In this document: positions 34,591-49,944 of the stretch, in pieces | How positions within the stretch are numbered: the first letter of the stretch is position 1 | Layout of the letters: each line of letters begins with the position of its first letter | From: Bretschneidera sinensis | Lineage: Eukaryota > Streptophyta > Magnoliopsida > Brassicales > Akaniaceae | Length of the DNA: 64,000 nucleotides | Reading direction: 5' to 3' | NCBI GenBank assembly: GCA_023935145.1 | Contig: CM043699.1 | Location: 63,282,138 to 63,346,137, forward strand | Notes under the pieces: model-generated | Told to the model about the DNA's origin: nothing | Databases searched by the model: none | Seen by the model: only the letters and a program-made list of their open reading frames with translations | Program-made: the position numbers and the translations under genes

Positions 34591-34600
34591 CCCGTGACAC

Positions 34601-35810
34601 TTGTATATTCCTTATTGTTGCTCTTGAGCATTAACTAACCTTTAAATAACACGTTTTCATCTACCATAGAAGTTGAATTTAGAGCTTTATTTTATTTTTA
34701 AGGTAAATTATGTATTCATCTTTAAGTTTTAGTTTTTACTACAACCTAATCTTTTAGTTTGCAAATTATATAACTTAATCGAATCATCATATGACGTTCG
34801 TCATGAAATAGTAACTCTTTAAAAGATTTTCACTATGATGCCTAAAAAAATGGGCATCCCCAAGGTATAAAATTTTGCAATTATACAATTAAATTTAGTA
34901 ATATATATCACATTTAGTAGATATTTTGATTTAAAGTGAATAAATAAATGAAATTCTGTCAAAACTCAAGATTTACAATGAAAATGATGATTAAGAATAA
35001 GAGAAATTCAAATGAGTTTAGATAAAAAGTGACTGTGGAGTTTAGAAAAATAAAATGTATGTTAAGTTTAGAGAGAGAAGTTTTTCAGGGAATTTGAATT
35101 TTAGAGCCCTCTTAAAAATATTATATGATTTCATGAACCCCATATAATATATGGCATCATTATCTTATAAAAATATATTTAACAGAAAATGAAGGCTCTA
35201 TTACAAAATGTGATATATAAGTTACGAAATCCGATTGTCTAATTATAAAATTTCATACCTTAGTGGCACCATGCCCAAAAAACTCATTTTGGCATCATAG
35301 AATTTTCATTTTTGAATTACCATAAATAGTTAGTAGCATTTTCAAAAGTACAATGACAAAAGTGTTGTGATAAAAATGTTGTGGGACAATCACAATATAA
35401 TGTTTAGTAAATTACATATCTAAAATTAGTTGTGAAAGTGTTGAAGTTATGTAAACTACCTAAAATATACATAATAATGATAGTGTCTCTATAGTTGGAA
35501 AGAGAAATAACTAATCTTATATATATATATAAAGAAAGAAATTTCATTAACCTAAAATTTATTTTTGGATATATTTAATAATCATTTTTTACTACATTGA
35601 TAAATTTAATTTTTACATGATTTTTATTACTCTTTTACTTATTAAAATTGTTAGTTTTCCTTTATTTTTTTGAATTTATTTTATTTTATTTGCTTGTGTT
35701 TGAAGGAATGAGAAGGTTTATTGGAAAAGAAGACCGATTCCTGAAAAGTTGAGTTTGGAAAGCACATGAACCAAGTTCGCAAGAGAGACGGACAGATAGA
35801 TAGAGAGATG
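34601..35810. other. AT-rich spacer with an imperfect fold-back repeat
   Basis: No gene. Contains imperfect inverted repeats at 34827-34896 and 35227-35306 that share, after reverse complement, ctatgatgcc, tgggcat, aaggtat and aaattt segments. This could be a degraded MITE of about 0.5 kb. Confidence 0.45.
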
Positions 35811-37131
35811 TGATAGTCATCAAGGCCTTGAACATATCACGAATCAGGTTGTGCACCCACTGTGTTCAAGACTAGGACCAGCTAAGGAACTAGATTTGAG
35901 AATGCACACAAGCCTAAGACGCTGCACACAAAACCTTCACATTGATCCAACATCTAGTCTGCACCATACCAGATTGCGTGCGCGCACAGCATCAATTGCT
36001 TGTGCTGCACTTTTTCCTATTTTGTGTTATATTTCCTTTTAGTTACTTTCTTATTTCATGTTTTCCTAGTAGTAGAAGTATTTCACATTTCAGTGTCTTT
36101 CCCTTTCCTAGAAGGAGTAATACTATTTTACTTTCCTTTTCTTTTCTAGGAGTTTGCCTATATATATGGCTGGATGCTCGCTTATATTTTTCCTAGACAT
36201 TAGAAAAGAGAGAAAGAGAGGATTCAGAAATAAAAAGAAGAAAAGAGAGAAGATAATGGGGCCAACAGCCAAGTCTCAATAAAGAGAGATCTTCAACAAT
36301 CTTGAATGCTTCATTAACTTATTTCAAGCAAAAGGGTTTTATTCTCTTCTCTTTAATTTTCTTTTGATGCATTCCAATAAGAACATTGTTGATTTCAGAT
36401 TTGTTATGAACTAATTTTATTTTTCTAGGGCTTTGATGTAGTCTAGCTTTGAACACACAACGTAAATTCCAAGTTATTTTATTTCAAAGATTTTTTATGT
36501 TGAGTGTTTATCCTTGATCTTATTGCTTACAATTTTTTGGCCAATTATTGTTTGATTTATTGAATCATAATGAAACTGAGAGGTAATTTGTAATTAGAAG
36601 CTTTGAGGATTAAACATCATTAGTTGAGCGAAAGATAGAGATACTCTACTGCAATTAATGTGATTTTAGATTAAGAAAAATCTAAAGAACTTAACGAATC
36701 TTCAAATAATTTAATTTACATAGAGATATGATGAATTATTAGGTGGAGATATTTCTAATGTTATTCGAGAGAAAACATTGAATAATTAAGAGATTTATTT
36801 TTCATCAACTTAAAAAATTGGAATTTTATAACAAGAAATAATAAATTGTGTGGGATTAGCTAGGTGAAATCAAAAGCTCTAGATTTATTTTTATTATCTC
36901 TATAACCTTAAGTTTTATTCTCTTTTCTTTTAATTTATTTTTTTCAAGCACTTTAGTTTAATTTAGGTGGTAAAGTCTTTAAAATTTTGGTTTTATTTCC
37001 AAATAGTAAATAATTTGGTAAATTTCAAATACTCAATAGTATAATTAGTCCTTTTGGGTTCGAGACTTTTTTTTCTTTAAAACTTTACTACTTGATGCGA
37101 TTTTTTTTCACTTGTAAATATTTTCACACCA
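35811..37131 (+). repeat. 5' LTR of an Asp-primed gypsy element
   Basis: Ends ttttcacacca, six bases before a tRNA-Asp primer site. The start at tgatagtcatcaaggcct is a best guess from the TG rule and a length (1.3 kb) like related LTRs. A TATA-like stretch is at about 36160 (cctatatatatggc). No matching 3' LTR is in the window. Confidence 0.6.
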
Positions 37132-37137
37132 AGTTTT

Positions 37138-37155
37138 TGGTGCCATTGCCGGGGA
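37138..37155 (+). promoter_or_regulatory. Primer-binding site, tRNA-Asp
   Basis: tggtgccattgccgggga; differs from the perfect 18-mer by C to T and G to A. Confidence 0.85.
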
Positions 37156-37274
37156 CTAATTATTTGTAATTGATATTGATATTAGCTAGATTATTACTAA
37201 TTTGGATTTTTTTTTTAAGATTGGTGATTAATTCTCAGTTTTTTTATTTTTTTTATTTTAGGATTTAGAAGTGT

Positions 37275-38410
37275 ATGCCCCGATCTAAACCATTAGAGTC
37301 TACACTTTTTGATCCCGAGATTGAGAGAACTTTGTGTCGAATCAATAAAAAAAGAATCAAGAAGCCACCACATCTACCAACACTATGGCGTATCAGCAGA
37401 ATGGAGAGGTGAATAGGGCTTTGAGGGGCTATGCTATGCCCTCGGTTAATAGGGCTACATTTAGCATAAGGAGGTCGGCTATACAAGCTAATAATTTCGA
37501 GATTAAGCTGGTGATAATTCAAATGATACAACAAACTGTTCAGTTTGGGGGGTTGTTGCAGGAGGATCCTAATGTTCATATCACAAATTTTCTAGAGATT
37601 TGCGACACTTTCAAGCACAATGGAGTGACGGATGATGCTATTCGTTTAAGACATTTCATTTTTTAACTCAAAGAAAAAGTGAAAGCCTAGTTGAATTCTC
37701 TACCGCCTAGTTTCATTACTACTTGGGAGGAGTTAGTACAAAATATTTTGGCAAAGTATTTCCCTCCAGCCAAGACAACAAAGCTAAGGAATGATATAAC
37801 CACATTCACTCAATTTGAAAATGAATCTTTGTATGAAGCATGGGAGAGGCAAGGGAAATCACTCAAGTATCGATTGCCAAGTGGAGAATCCATTTTCTCA
37901 ACCAAATTCTGAACAAGCTAATTACGTGACCAATTTCCAATGTCAAAACAATCTTTATTCAAACATATTCAATCTCGGATGGAGAAATCAATCCAATTTT
38001 TCGTGGAGCAACAATCAAGGGGCAGCTAGACCACCTCAAAATTTTTCACAACAAGAAAATAAGCTGACACTCGAGGCGATGTTCATGCAATACATGCAAA
38101 AGACAAATTTCGCGACCCAAAACAATTTGGCTTCGGTTCGTGACCTTGAGGTTCAAATTGGTCAGCTTTCAAACATTCTTATAGAGAGGACAGTAAGAAC
38201 TTTGCCGAGAAATACCGTTACCAATCCTAAGGAACATGTCAAAGCAATAGCATTGAAAAGTGGGAGGACAATTCAGTAGCCACAAAGAGCAAGTATCGAG
38301 CAAGATAAAGCTGGAAATCATGTGGAGTCCGAGCCAAAGATGGAAGAATTGAAGCAGCAAGTGGTTGACCAGCAAGCTGGAAATTTTAAAGAGAATAAAG
38401 AAGCTTCAAA
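37275..38410 (+). pseudogene. gag remnant of the Asp-primed element
   Basis: An ATG at 37275 (MPRSKPLESTLFDPEIERTL) is followed by a frameshift. 37385-37666 has LLQEDPNVHITNFLEICDTF and 37691-37912 has SFITTWEELVQNILAKYFPP, typical Athila/Tat gag capsid. 37815-38279 carries the GWRNQSNFSWSN segment and a helical QIGQL-type tail. The zinc knuckle region is deleted. After about 38410 the frame runs into LINE-derived sequence, so protease and the rest are lost. Confidence 0.8.
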
Positions 38411-39250
38411 ACCCATGAATTCCAGGGAAGTTGTACATGTTGTCTTTACCTGTCCACAAGCTCTGGCGGTATGGAAAGAAGTTTTTGAAGCTGAATTCTG
38501 GATTGATGACTCAGTCCGGCTTGGAGTGAAAGAATTGTTGGATTCGGTTGTTGATGTCTGGGAGGTGATTCACTACATTAAGGTTCATTATAGCTTGGCT
38601 TAATTAGTCTAACAGGAATAGTGTATGTGCAGGTAAAACATCACAGAATCCAGTAGAACATTGCTCTACTAGTGCAACAATGCTGGAGGAGTTCCACCTA
38701 GCTAATGAGCAATCGGGTTCAGGGCGAGTTTCTGTCTTAGGTCCATTAGTCAACTGATGCCCTCCTGCACCATCCCGAATCAAAATAAACATATACGACA
38801 CCATTTTTAATCGGTATCATGCAGTTGGTGGCGGCGTTGTTCTGCAGGATGGGTCCTCACGTTTTTTGGCGGGACAATCGATCAAATTCGTAAAGGTCAC
38901 GTATCCTTTCATGGCTGAATTGATGACGATTAGGGAGAGTTTAAAACTTGCCAAACAGATGGGTTTCACTCAAGTTAAATTCAAGCTGGATAGCCTCAAA
39001 TTAATCCAAGCAGTTTCCAATAACCCCCCTTCTTTGACAGACTGGGAGGTTCTCATTTATGGTTTAAAATCTTTTGCTACTACTTTTCAGTTTTTTTCTT
39101 TTTAATTTATTCCTAGACTTGCTAATGGCGTTGCGCATATATGTGCTTGGCATGCGTTATTTGTAACAAACACAATTTGGGATGGGTTTCCTCCCAATTC
39201 CTTTCCTCTCAGATTTCTTTGGATGCTGGTGGCTAAATATATTTAAGGGG
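38411..39250 (+). pseudogene. LINE-derived fragment: zinc-binding RT tail and RNase H-like domain
   Basis: 38411-38603 encodes EVVHVVFTCPQALAVWKEVF, matching the zf-RVT C-terminal region of plant LINEs. 38629-39110 includes AVGGGVVLQDGSSRFLAGQS, AELMTIRESLKLAKQMGFTQ, FKLDSLKLIQAV and later RLANGVAHICAWHAL, the plant RNase H-like (RVT_3) domain attached to such elements. Stops at 38603 and 38755 and a frame change break it. It ends near an A-rich stretch (39250-39275) that may be the LINE 3' end. The upstream RT is missing. Confidence 0.7.
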
Positions 39251-39349
39251 TTTTATCAACAAACAAAAAAACCATTAAGTTATCATTTATTAATCGAAAA
39301 GTATCATTATATATTCATGGAGTATAAATTATGTAATCATGCATAATGA

Positions 39350-39385
<36 letters not shown>

Positions 39386-40645
39386 TGGGAGTAGCATTTT
39401 TCGAATATATTAATATCGAGACTAAGAGTAAACGTTTATCGACTAAAATGATTGAATAGTTCTATTATCATAGATATCTGGTTGGTTAAATCCTTGCACT
39501 GAAGTTACAAAACCATTCGAATTCTCATCTTCTGGGATAATAAATTGGTACCTAAACAGCATTACTTCAAAAGAGAGGACTTGAGTCCAGCTGAATCCCA
39601 TTAAGCATTAACCAATTAACAATAATATAATTTAAGGATGATCACTCCTTTAAGGTTAAGTTATACCTGATTTAATTTCATAAATTTCAATCAATTTGGC
39701 ACAACCAGAAGAAATAGGAAGTTTTGTTGGTTGCTTGTCAGCTTCCCACCTTACGAAAGATACCTTCTTTTTCCATGTCCATTGAAGCCAAAACATTGTT
39801 TATTACGCCATGTAAAGCGACTTTAATGTACATGTGTTTGGAGAATAAGCAATTACACAAAATGTCAGTTACTGCTTTACTTTCATAATAGTTGCTGAAT
39901 GGATTAAGGTCAGATCAGGTCAGATTTCACGGTAGCAAACCTATAATTTTCTTGCTTCGTTGTTTAAAATTTTGATTACTATTTTTAAAAAAAAAATTTG
40001 ATTACTAGTTATAATGTGCATGGGCATCATTTTTACAAAACTAATTTGATGGAGGTTAAATTCGAGTTGAAAATGTAAAATATTTATTGTAAATTTTAAA
40101 TGTTCTGAAGAAAAAAGAAACCGGAGCATTTTAACTTTCAATAAGTTTTATTTTTTGGGAATATCCATTTTAACCCTATAGTTTCACTGAAATTTTTAAG
40201 TGATATATTTACTTTCAATTTGAATCAATTTAATCTTATAAACCCAAAATTGATGCAACATGAACATTCTATGGAGTTGGGGTTGAACGTCACCGGTTGT
40301 CCTGATTAAATTACTCGTGCCAACATCACAACAAAAACGTGATATATTTTTCAATTGCATTATACCATAAACATGACACATGTCAGCAAACATGTTTTTA
40401 CTGGAAGAAATGATGATATTTAGCCTTAATTACACAGAAGATCCACATTACATTGATTTGAGATATATGAGGTTAATCTGAATCAATTTGAAAATTAAAA
40501 AAACCACTTTAATATTCGACAAAACTATGGAGTTAAAATTAGGTATTCCCCATAATTTTTACTCTACTTCTTAACGGGGGTTACTTAATTTGAGGTTTCA
40601 AGTTAGGTTTTTTGTCATAAAGCAAGCCACAAAAAAAGTGTCACA

Positions 40646-40646
<1 letters not shown>
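39251..40646. other. AT-rich spacer
   Basis: No gene or recognisable element. Includes an (AT)n run at 39351-39383. Confidence 0.5.
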
Positions 40647-40705
<59 letters not shown>

Positions 40706-42914
40706 CGCGGTCTTTTTATTTTGGTTGCACCACGTGTAAAAAATATTAAATTCTTAAAACATTTACATTTTATCTCTCATTCAAAATCCATAATTATTGT
40801 TTTAAATTTTTAAACATTAAAAATTAAATTTTTAATTACCATAAATATTGTTTTAGTAAAAAAAAAAACATAAAACCTCTCTTTTTTTTCTATTGGTCTC
40901 TTAATAATTATTTTTTATTATATTATTATTACTACTTCTAATATATACATTCCAATATATAGATTGATTTTAGTTTTTTTACAATGTTTGACAACATTAA
41001 TCCTTACAATAATATATATATATAGACACACACACTCACACTCTCTAAGGGCAGCATTGTGGGTGATGTGAAACTCTGTGGGAGAGTTTGGGATGCTTTA
41101 GTCCTGCTATGCCTTTCATCTTAGCTGATACTAACGTTGCATTTTAGTCCAATAGATGATCTTCTCAATCCCTTCGTCCTCATCTTCCTCTCTGACCACT
41201 TTATTCTTACCAGCCTCTCCCTTTAAATGAATTTTGGTATATTCATAATTTTCAATTTCTAATCATTGCATGTGCTCATATGTAATTTATTTTTATTGAT
41301 CTTCTAAGTCTTAGAAAATTCATCACTAATCTAAGTTGTTTTTTGTTAAATCACAGGTGATCGTGCAGTCAGAGGTAAAATTATGTTTTTTTTTTCTTTT
41401 ACAACAATTGTTGTATGGTTTTGTCATGTTCTTTTATATTTTCTTTTTTACCTTTTCCTTCTAATTTTCATATGTGATTGATTCAACAATTTCTTTATTG
41501 AGGAATAGATCTATGCAGCATGTCTGACTTCACGAAGATTTATGCAAAAAGTCTGATTTTTTCTTACTTTAGAGTTAAAAGGTTTCAATTTGTCCTTGGC
41601 TTCAAACCCTAATTTGATATAATTAGGTGCCCTTCATAGTAGATCTACTCTCCATGTTCGTTGGCTTCTATAACTTTCTTTGATTTTTTATTTTATTTTT
41701 GCTAATTTTGTGGCAAGAAATTGCAGAGAAAGATTGAATTTGTATACAAAATTTTCAACATGAATAATGGAGATTCGAAGAACAAATGCTTGGGTTTTAG
41801 AGGAATTATCGAAATTGGATATGCTTACTCTGGGAAGGTATTCTTTAAAAAAAAAAAATCAAACATATTCTCCTTATATTTTTTCTTAAAAAGTTGATTT
41901 TATTTTGGTTAGTTGGTTGCTATTTCGTTACCATTTTGAGAGTACTAATTCTATATACCTCAATACCAATGATAAATTGTTCCCTGAAGTTCCATCACCA
42001 ACATACTTAAAAAAATTTACAATCTACTTATATCTTCCATCTCTTTCTCTCTCTAGACAAATTTCATAAGCTGTTATGTTTCTTCTCTCTATTTCTTTCA
42101 CTTCCCTCTTAAATTTTTGTTGTCTAAAACGTAAATAATTGTTTTTAGCCAATGCTTCATGTATTATCCATCTCTACCCGTTCTTTTTAATAATTTGTCG
42201 ATTGTGAGTCAATTGAAATACCTTAATACCAATGATATATTGTCCTTTTTGTGAATGATTGTGCTTTTCTGAGTAGAGGATTTTGAACTCTTTTTTCGTA
42301 ATTTGTCCAAGAAAGGCTTTGGTTAGTATTAAACAAACTAGAGAAGTCCTATTTCTTTTTCCTTGTGCGTTAACATGGATTGGCATTAAGATCTTGCCTT
42401 ATTTACCTCATACGTATACTAAATCATTTTATTTTCATTTTAATTTTTTTAAAATTTTAATCAATTGGCACATAGTTGCTAAAAGTATCACTTGATAAAA
42501 TGATTTCCTAATATAATTTTTTATTTTTTATATATGTTTCAATATTTTTTATTGAACTATGTCCATCAGAAAATCATATGGAGCATTAATACCAAAAAAA
42601 ATATTTCAAAATTAATTAAATTTAAATAAATTATTTTGTTTTAAGAGATAATGTATTAAAAATAATTTAATTTACACCTAACATTCCTTTTACTTCCCAT
42701 CAATTTTACTATTTATACTAAACATGATAGAAAATTAAAAATCTTAACAATAACCTATAAGTATTCGTCTCCAATGATAATAATAAAAGCTATGTAAAAA
42801 TATAAATAATGTGAAAAAAGGCAATCAAATCATTTTTAAAGAAGCACTATGATATATATACATAAAAAAATTTGTTAGGAAAAAAATTGTGCATAGCACG
42901 GGCATGTAAACTAG
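40647..42914 (+). mobile_element. Helitron-like non-autonomous element (candidate)
   Basis: Begins TCTAATATATAT after an A (40646) and ends CTAG before a T (42915). A small stem (gtgc-ata-gcac, 42889-42899) lies 11 bases upstream of CTAG. TC start, CTAG end and A/T insertion are the Helitron signature. The interior has no Rep/helicase coding sequence. A second similar end (gtgcataccatgg...CTAG-T) lies at 42957-42983. The hairpin is weak. Confidence 0.4.
40651..40704. repeat. (AT)n microsatellite
   Basis: About 27 AT units at the 5' end of the Helitron candidate. Confidence 0.95.
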
Positions 42915-44368
42915 TTCTTAACAAAAATAAACCAACAATTCTACTCTTAACAAAACTGTGCATACCATGGGTATTTACCTAGTTTACTAGTACTTAGGTC
43001 ACATTTGATGGTAAAGTTCTTAAATTTGATTTTAAATTATCTTATTTGGGAGATTTAGTTCAACTCCATTTGGGTCCATTTCATAGTGAGATGGGTGTTC
43101 AAGTCATTTAAAACTTAAATTAAGGGTTAGGATTAAAATTTAATTTTTTTTGTACCAAAATAACCCTATGTCACGTCTGCAAAGTGGGGTTATTTTAAAA
43201 ATTAAAATTGAAATAAAAAATTATGACCAGGAAGCAATGACCACACGCGGATGTGCCAGCACGTGCAATCAATTCCCAACATTGTACAGTGATCAAAAAA
43301 GGATGGATGGGTAGTTGTTGCAAAATTTGGTCCGGTGATGGTCTTACATATTCGGTAATAGTACAGAAAATGATTAGACTAAAAAAATGTTCTCTCAATT
43401 CTCGATGGGATAATTGGCGACACATGAGGGCGATAGCAACCGATTTCATTCGATAGATCTTGGTGAGAGCTTTTCAACGGTATTGTAGGTGTGCTTTTTC
43501 GACTTACAGTTGGCCCGATAACACACAAAAAATTCCGAGGATGAAAAAATTAAATCCATATCTTTATTGAATTTCCAAAATATCCTTTTATTTTATTTAA
43601 AACATTTTGAATTTATTAGGTTATTTCACTTTCAATTAGACTACTCACAAACAGAAAGGATTCGGATCCATACCACAATTCAAATGTGATTATTTTAGTA
43701 ACAAATATAACTAAAATAATAGTAAGTGTGATAACTATTGATATTGAAAATCTTCTAAGTGAATGAAAAACTGATATGTGGTACTTGCGTACAGGAAACG
43801 AGAGAACTTAAAAGTCGTCGGAGGACCAAAGGAGTTGTGCCTCTGGGGGGACTCTCTGATGCCTAAGTTAGTACAGGGATTTTGAGTAAGAGGAAAACTG
43901 GAAGAATTAGAGAGTTGTATGTAAAGTCAAATGTACCTTTTGATGGTGAGAGTCCCCTCATATAGTGCTTTGGAGTAGAGTCCGATTAGGAGAATGATTG
44001 ATCATTAAGTATCATGATAAGATCGAGATTTCCATAGGTTGGGATATTCTGATAAGATTGGATTATCTATGAGATGGATTGTTTAAATAATATTTTATCC
44101 AAAAGCTAAAATGTAACAGTAGTGTTAGGACTCTGGTGTGAATTTACCATTATGTTCTTCGTCAGGTGTAACCATTTGATTGGTTGATCTGTCTAAGTCA
44201 TTAAATTACCCTTTTGCCCTTAGAGGTTGTCCCGTGTCACTATTTCATTAGGTAGGGAATTTTATTGTTTAGGTACCCTCGTATTGAGAAGGTAAAGAAT
44301 GAAGGCTCGAACTTGTTCGAGCAAATTATGGGATAGCTTGGGGCTATCTTTTAAATGTCCCGTGCCCG
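42915..44368. other. Unassigned noncoding DNA
   Basis: I see no gene. From about 43790 the composition is less AT-rich and resembles LTR or transposon-internal sequence, but no ends can be fixed. Confidence 0.4.
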
Positions 44369-44655
44369 AGGAGGATTAATAGCTCGGTGCTACCTCCTCA
44401 GGAGAGAAATGTGTGTTCCAGGGAGGTATAATAGCTTGACGTACCTCCTTGGACGAGTATGTATACTCCAAGGAGGCCTAATAGCTTGGCGCTACCTCCT
44501 CATAAGAGAAATGTGTGGTCCAAGGAGGTATAGTAGCTCAAAGCTAATTCCTTGGACTGTGAACTCCGATGAGGCCTAATAGCTTAGCGCTACCTCATTG
44601 GAATATGGACTCTGAGGAGGCGTAATAGCTCTACGCTACCTCTTCAGACGAGAAA
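44369..44655. repeat. Tandem hairpin repeat, six units
   Basis: Six units at about 44369, 44418, 44469, 44522, 44568 and 44613, spaced 45-53 bp. Each has the form ggaggc-taatagct-tggcgctacctcc. The ggagg and cctcc ends can pair, and agct/agcgct lie inside. The plus-strand frame through them is a by-product of the repeat. Confidence 0.75.
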
Positions 44656-44865
44656 ATGTGAAGTTTGGACTTCTTGCAATGGTAAAGTTGTTAAGAGGGG
44701 AATATTGAAGTAGTCTCTTGATACAAACTTGTAGTAGAAGGATCAGACTATACATTAAACCCATGAAGGATTAGGGAGAAGCTTAAGAACTAAATAGGTT
44801 CCCCAAAGGCTTTAGTACACTTAGCTCATTCTAATTAAAGCTTCTACAATTGCAAGAAGATTGTT

Positions 44866-45170
44866 AAGACAGTTTACTATAGCTAGCAAGGTTGTTAGAA
44901 GCTGTTAAGAGCTGTTACAAAATAGTTACACAACTTTACCTGTAACAGAATCTGTAACAGATCCGAATGAGGACTAGATCCTTAGATTAGTAGCATATCA
45001 ATATTGTCCTTGTAATCAGAATAGTTAAGAAAGTAATAAACCATCTCTCTCAATTCTTTTCCACCTAATTTCTCTTCTCTTCTACTCTCATTCTGTTCTT
45101 TAATTTCTTCATTTTGTTATTTTTTTTGGTCGTGTTTAGTCTTCTTGATCTAGTTCTTACTAGGCCAGTA
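44866..45170 (+). repeat. Possible short LTR or leader of a gypsy element
   Basis: Starts tgttaagacagtttactata and contains repeated ctgttaagagctgttaca-like words. It is followed by a leader (ggtgctttcattgctttc) common just before gag of some gypsy elements. No primer site is clear and no partner LTR was found. Confidence 0.35.
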
Positions 45171-45260
45171 TCACTGGTGCTTTCATTGCTTTCAAGAAAC
45201 TCAAGAATCCACCATCTTCTCTTTTCCTAGCTTCCTAGATCACTTCTTAACAAAGTTCCA

Positions 45261-46266
45261 ATGGCTAAAGGTACCAGATATGGCAAGATTAAAGAAAAAA
45301 TCACTAAAGTGCATGATCAAATCAAAGGACTGGTTGACATGTGCAATTCTCAGTTCAATGACAATGCCAACATAAGAAGTTTTCTCACAGATATCTTCTC
45401 CAAGCTTGACAACATTCATGAGGTCTCTCTGCAAACAAAAGATCCAGAACAAACCAGCAAGGTCCACAACAACACAATACTACTCTTGCAAAATTCTTCA
45501 AAAGATTCAAAGACAATTTTTTCAAGATTCACAAGCACAATGAAGATTCATGAAGTTAGACATGCCTAAGTTTGATGGCATAGACCTAGTAAGATGGTCT
45601 TTCAAAGCACAACAGTTCTTTAACTATCACTTTACCCCAAATGGCTAGAGGCTTACAATTTCTTCATTTCACCTTGAAGGAGTAGCATTATCTTGATACC
45701 AATGGGCTATAAACAATGGTCTTATCCATTCTTGGCATTATTTCTTTGATCACATTCGAGAAAGGTTTGGTCCTTCAGCATTTGAGGACCATAGATGTTC
45801 CTTAGCCAAGCTTCAACAAACCACTACAATAGATGAGTATTAAGCTAAATTTCAGAATCCCTATAACAAGGTAACTAGCTTACAAGAAACCTTCCTCATC
45901 AGTCTTTTTATTTCTAGATTGAAACTTGAGTTGAAAAGGGAATTACTAGTTGCTCAACCTTCCTCATTAATCATGGCTATGTCTTTAGCAAAAAATTTTG
46001 AGGAGAAATACATTGATAGGAAAAAGCCCTGGAGACAACAGTGGCCTAAATCCACACCAGGATTGGGAATTTTACCTACTCCAAAAAGACCTTCAATCAA
46101 ACATGCCCCTCTTGTAAGCCCTCTCACTTTCCTAATCAAGAAACTTACTATTGCAAAGATAAAAATCAGAAGAGAGAAAGGTCTCTACTATAACTATGAT
46201 GAGAAGTTCACCCATCACCATAACTGTAAACATCAATTTATGTTGCTCATAGTACAAGAAGATCAA
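45261..46266 (+). pseudogene. gag of a Ty3/gypsy element, interrupted by the tRNA-synthetase-bearing unit
   Basis: An ATG at 45261 (MAKGTRYGKIKEKITKVHDQ) opens a 102-codon frame. After a frame change, MPKFDGIDLVRWSFKAQQFF and LTISSFHLEGVALS appear, the gag capsid start of chromovirus-like elements. 45919-46266 gives the end of gag and a zinc knuckle remnant (YYNYDEKFTHHHNCKHQFML) with its Cys residues replaced by Tyr. The sequence breaks at 46266 after LLIVQEDQ. A likely continuation (DSQ-stop-DIEEYDSTIVML) follows the interrupting unit at 50676-50717. Confidence 0.75.
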
Positions 46267-46479
46267 GGGCTTGTTTGTGGAGGTTTTTCAAAAGCCCTGT
46301 TCAGTGTTCAAACACTGAAAACTCTGTTCAAATACTTGCAGACATGTTTGGGACGTAGTGTTGCAAAATAATTTTCAATGTTCACTTTCTCTAAATTGTT
46401 GTTCAAACACTGAAATCAGAACACTACAAATTGGTGTTTTTGGTCTGAAATCAGTGTTCAGTTTTCAGCTTCACTTTCT

Positions 46480-49944
<3,465 letters not shown>

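Larger units (their letters stand above)
20153..34600 (+). mobile_element. Old Met-primed Ty3/gypsy element interrupted by two nested elements
   Basis: An LTR-like end (about 20153-20272) is followed by a Met-type primer site and a gag start at 20314. The gag is split by element 20421-26992 and continues 26998-28011. It is split again by element 28012-34095, and protease follows at 34101-34590. No RT or integrase remains: protease is followed at 34578 by a 20-of-22 copy of the sequence that precedes the primer site at 20250-20272. Boundaries on both sides are approximate. Confidence 0.72.

Noticed and set aside
41000..41860. Possible spliced host gene
   Set aside because: A few GT/AG-like sites and a short frame at about 41760 (MNNGDSKNKCLG), but no recognisable domain or second exon; it falls inside the Helitron candidate.
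43195..43456. Overlapping 67- and 84-codon frames on both strands
   Set aside because: Mutually overlapping, no homology-like motifs, and surrounding sequence is noncoding.
44355..44579. Protein with internal repeats (GGLIA..YLL)
   Set aside because: The repeats come from the DNA-level hairpin array; there is no start context or homology, and later units break the frame.
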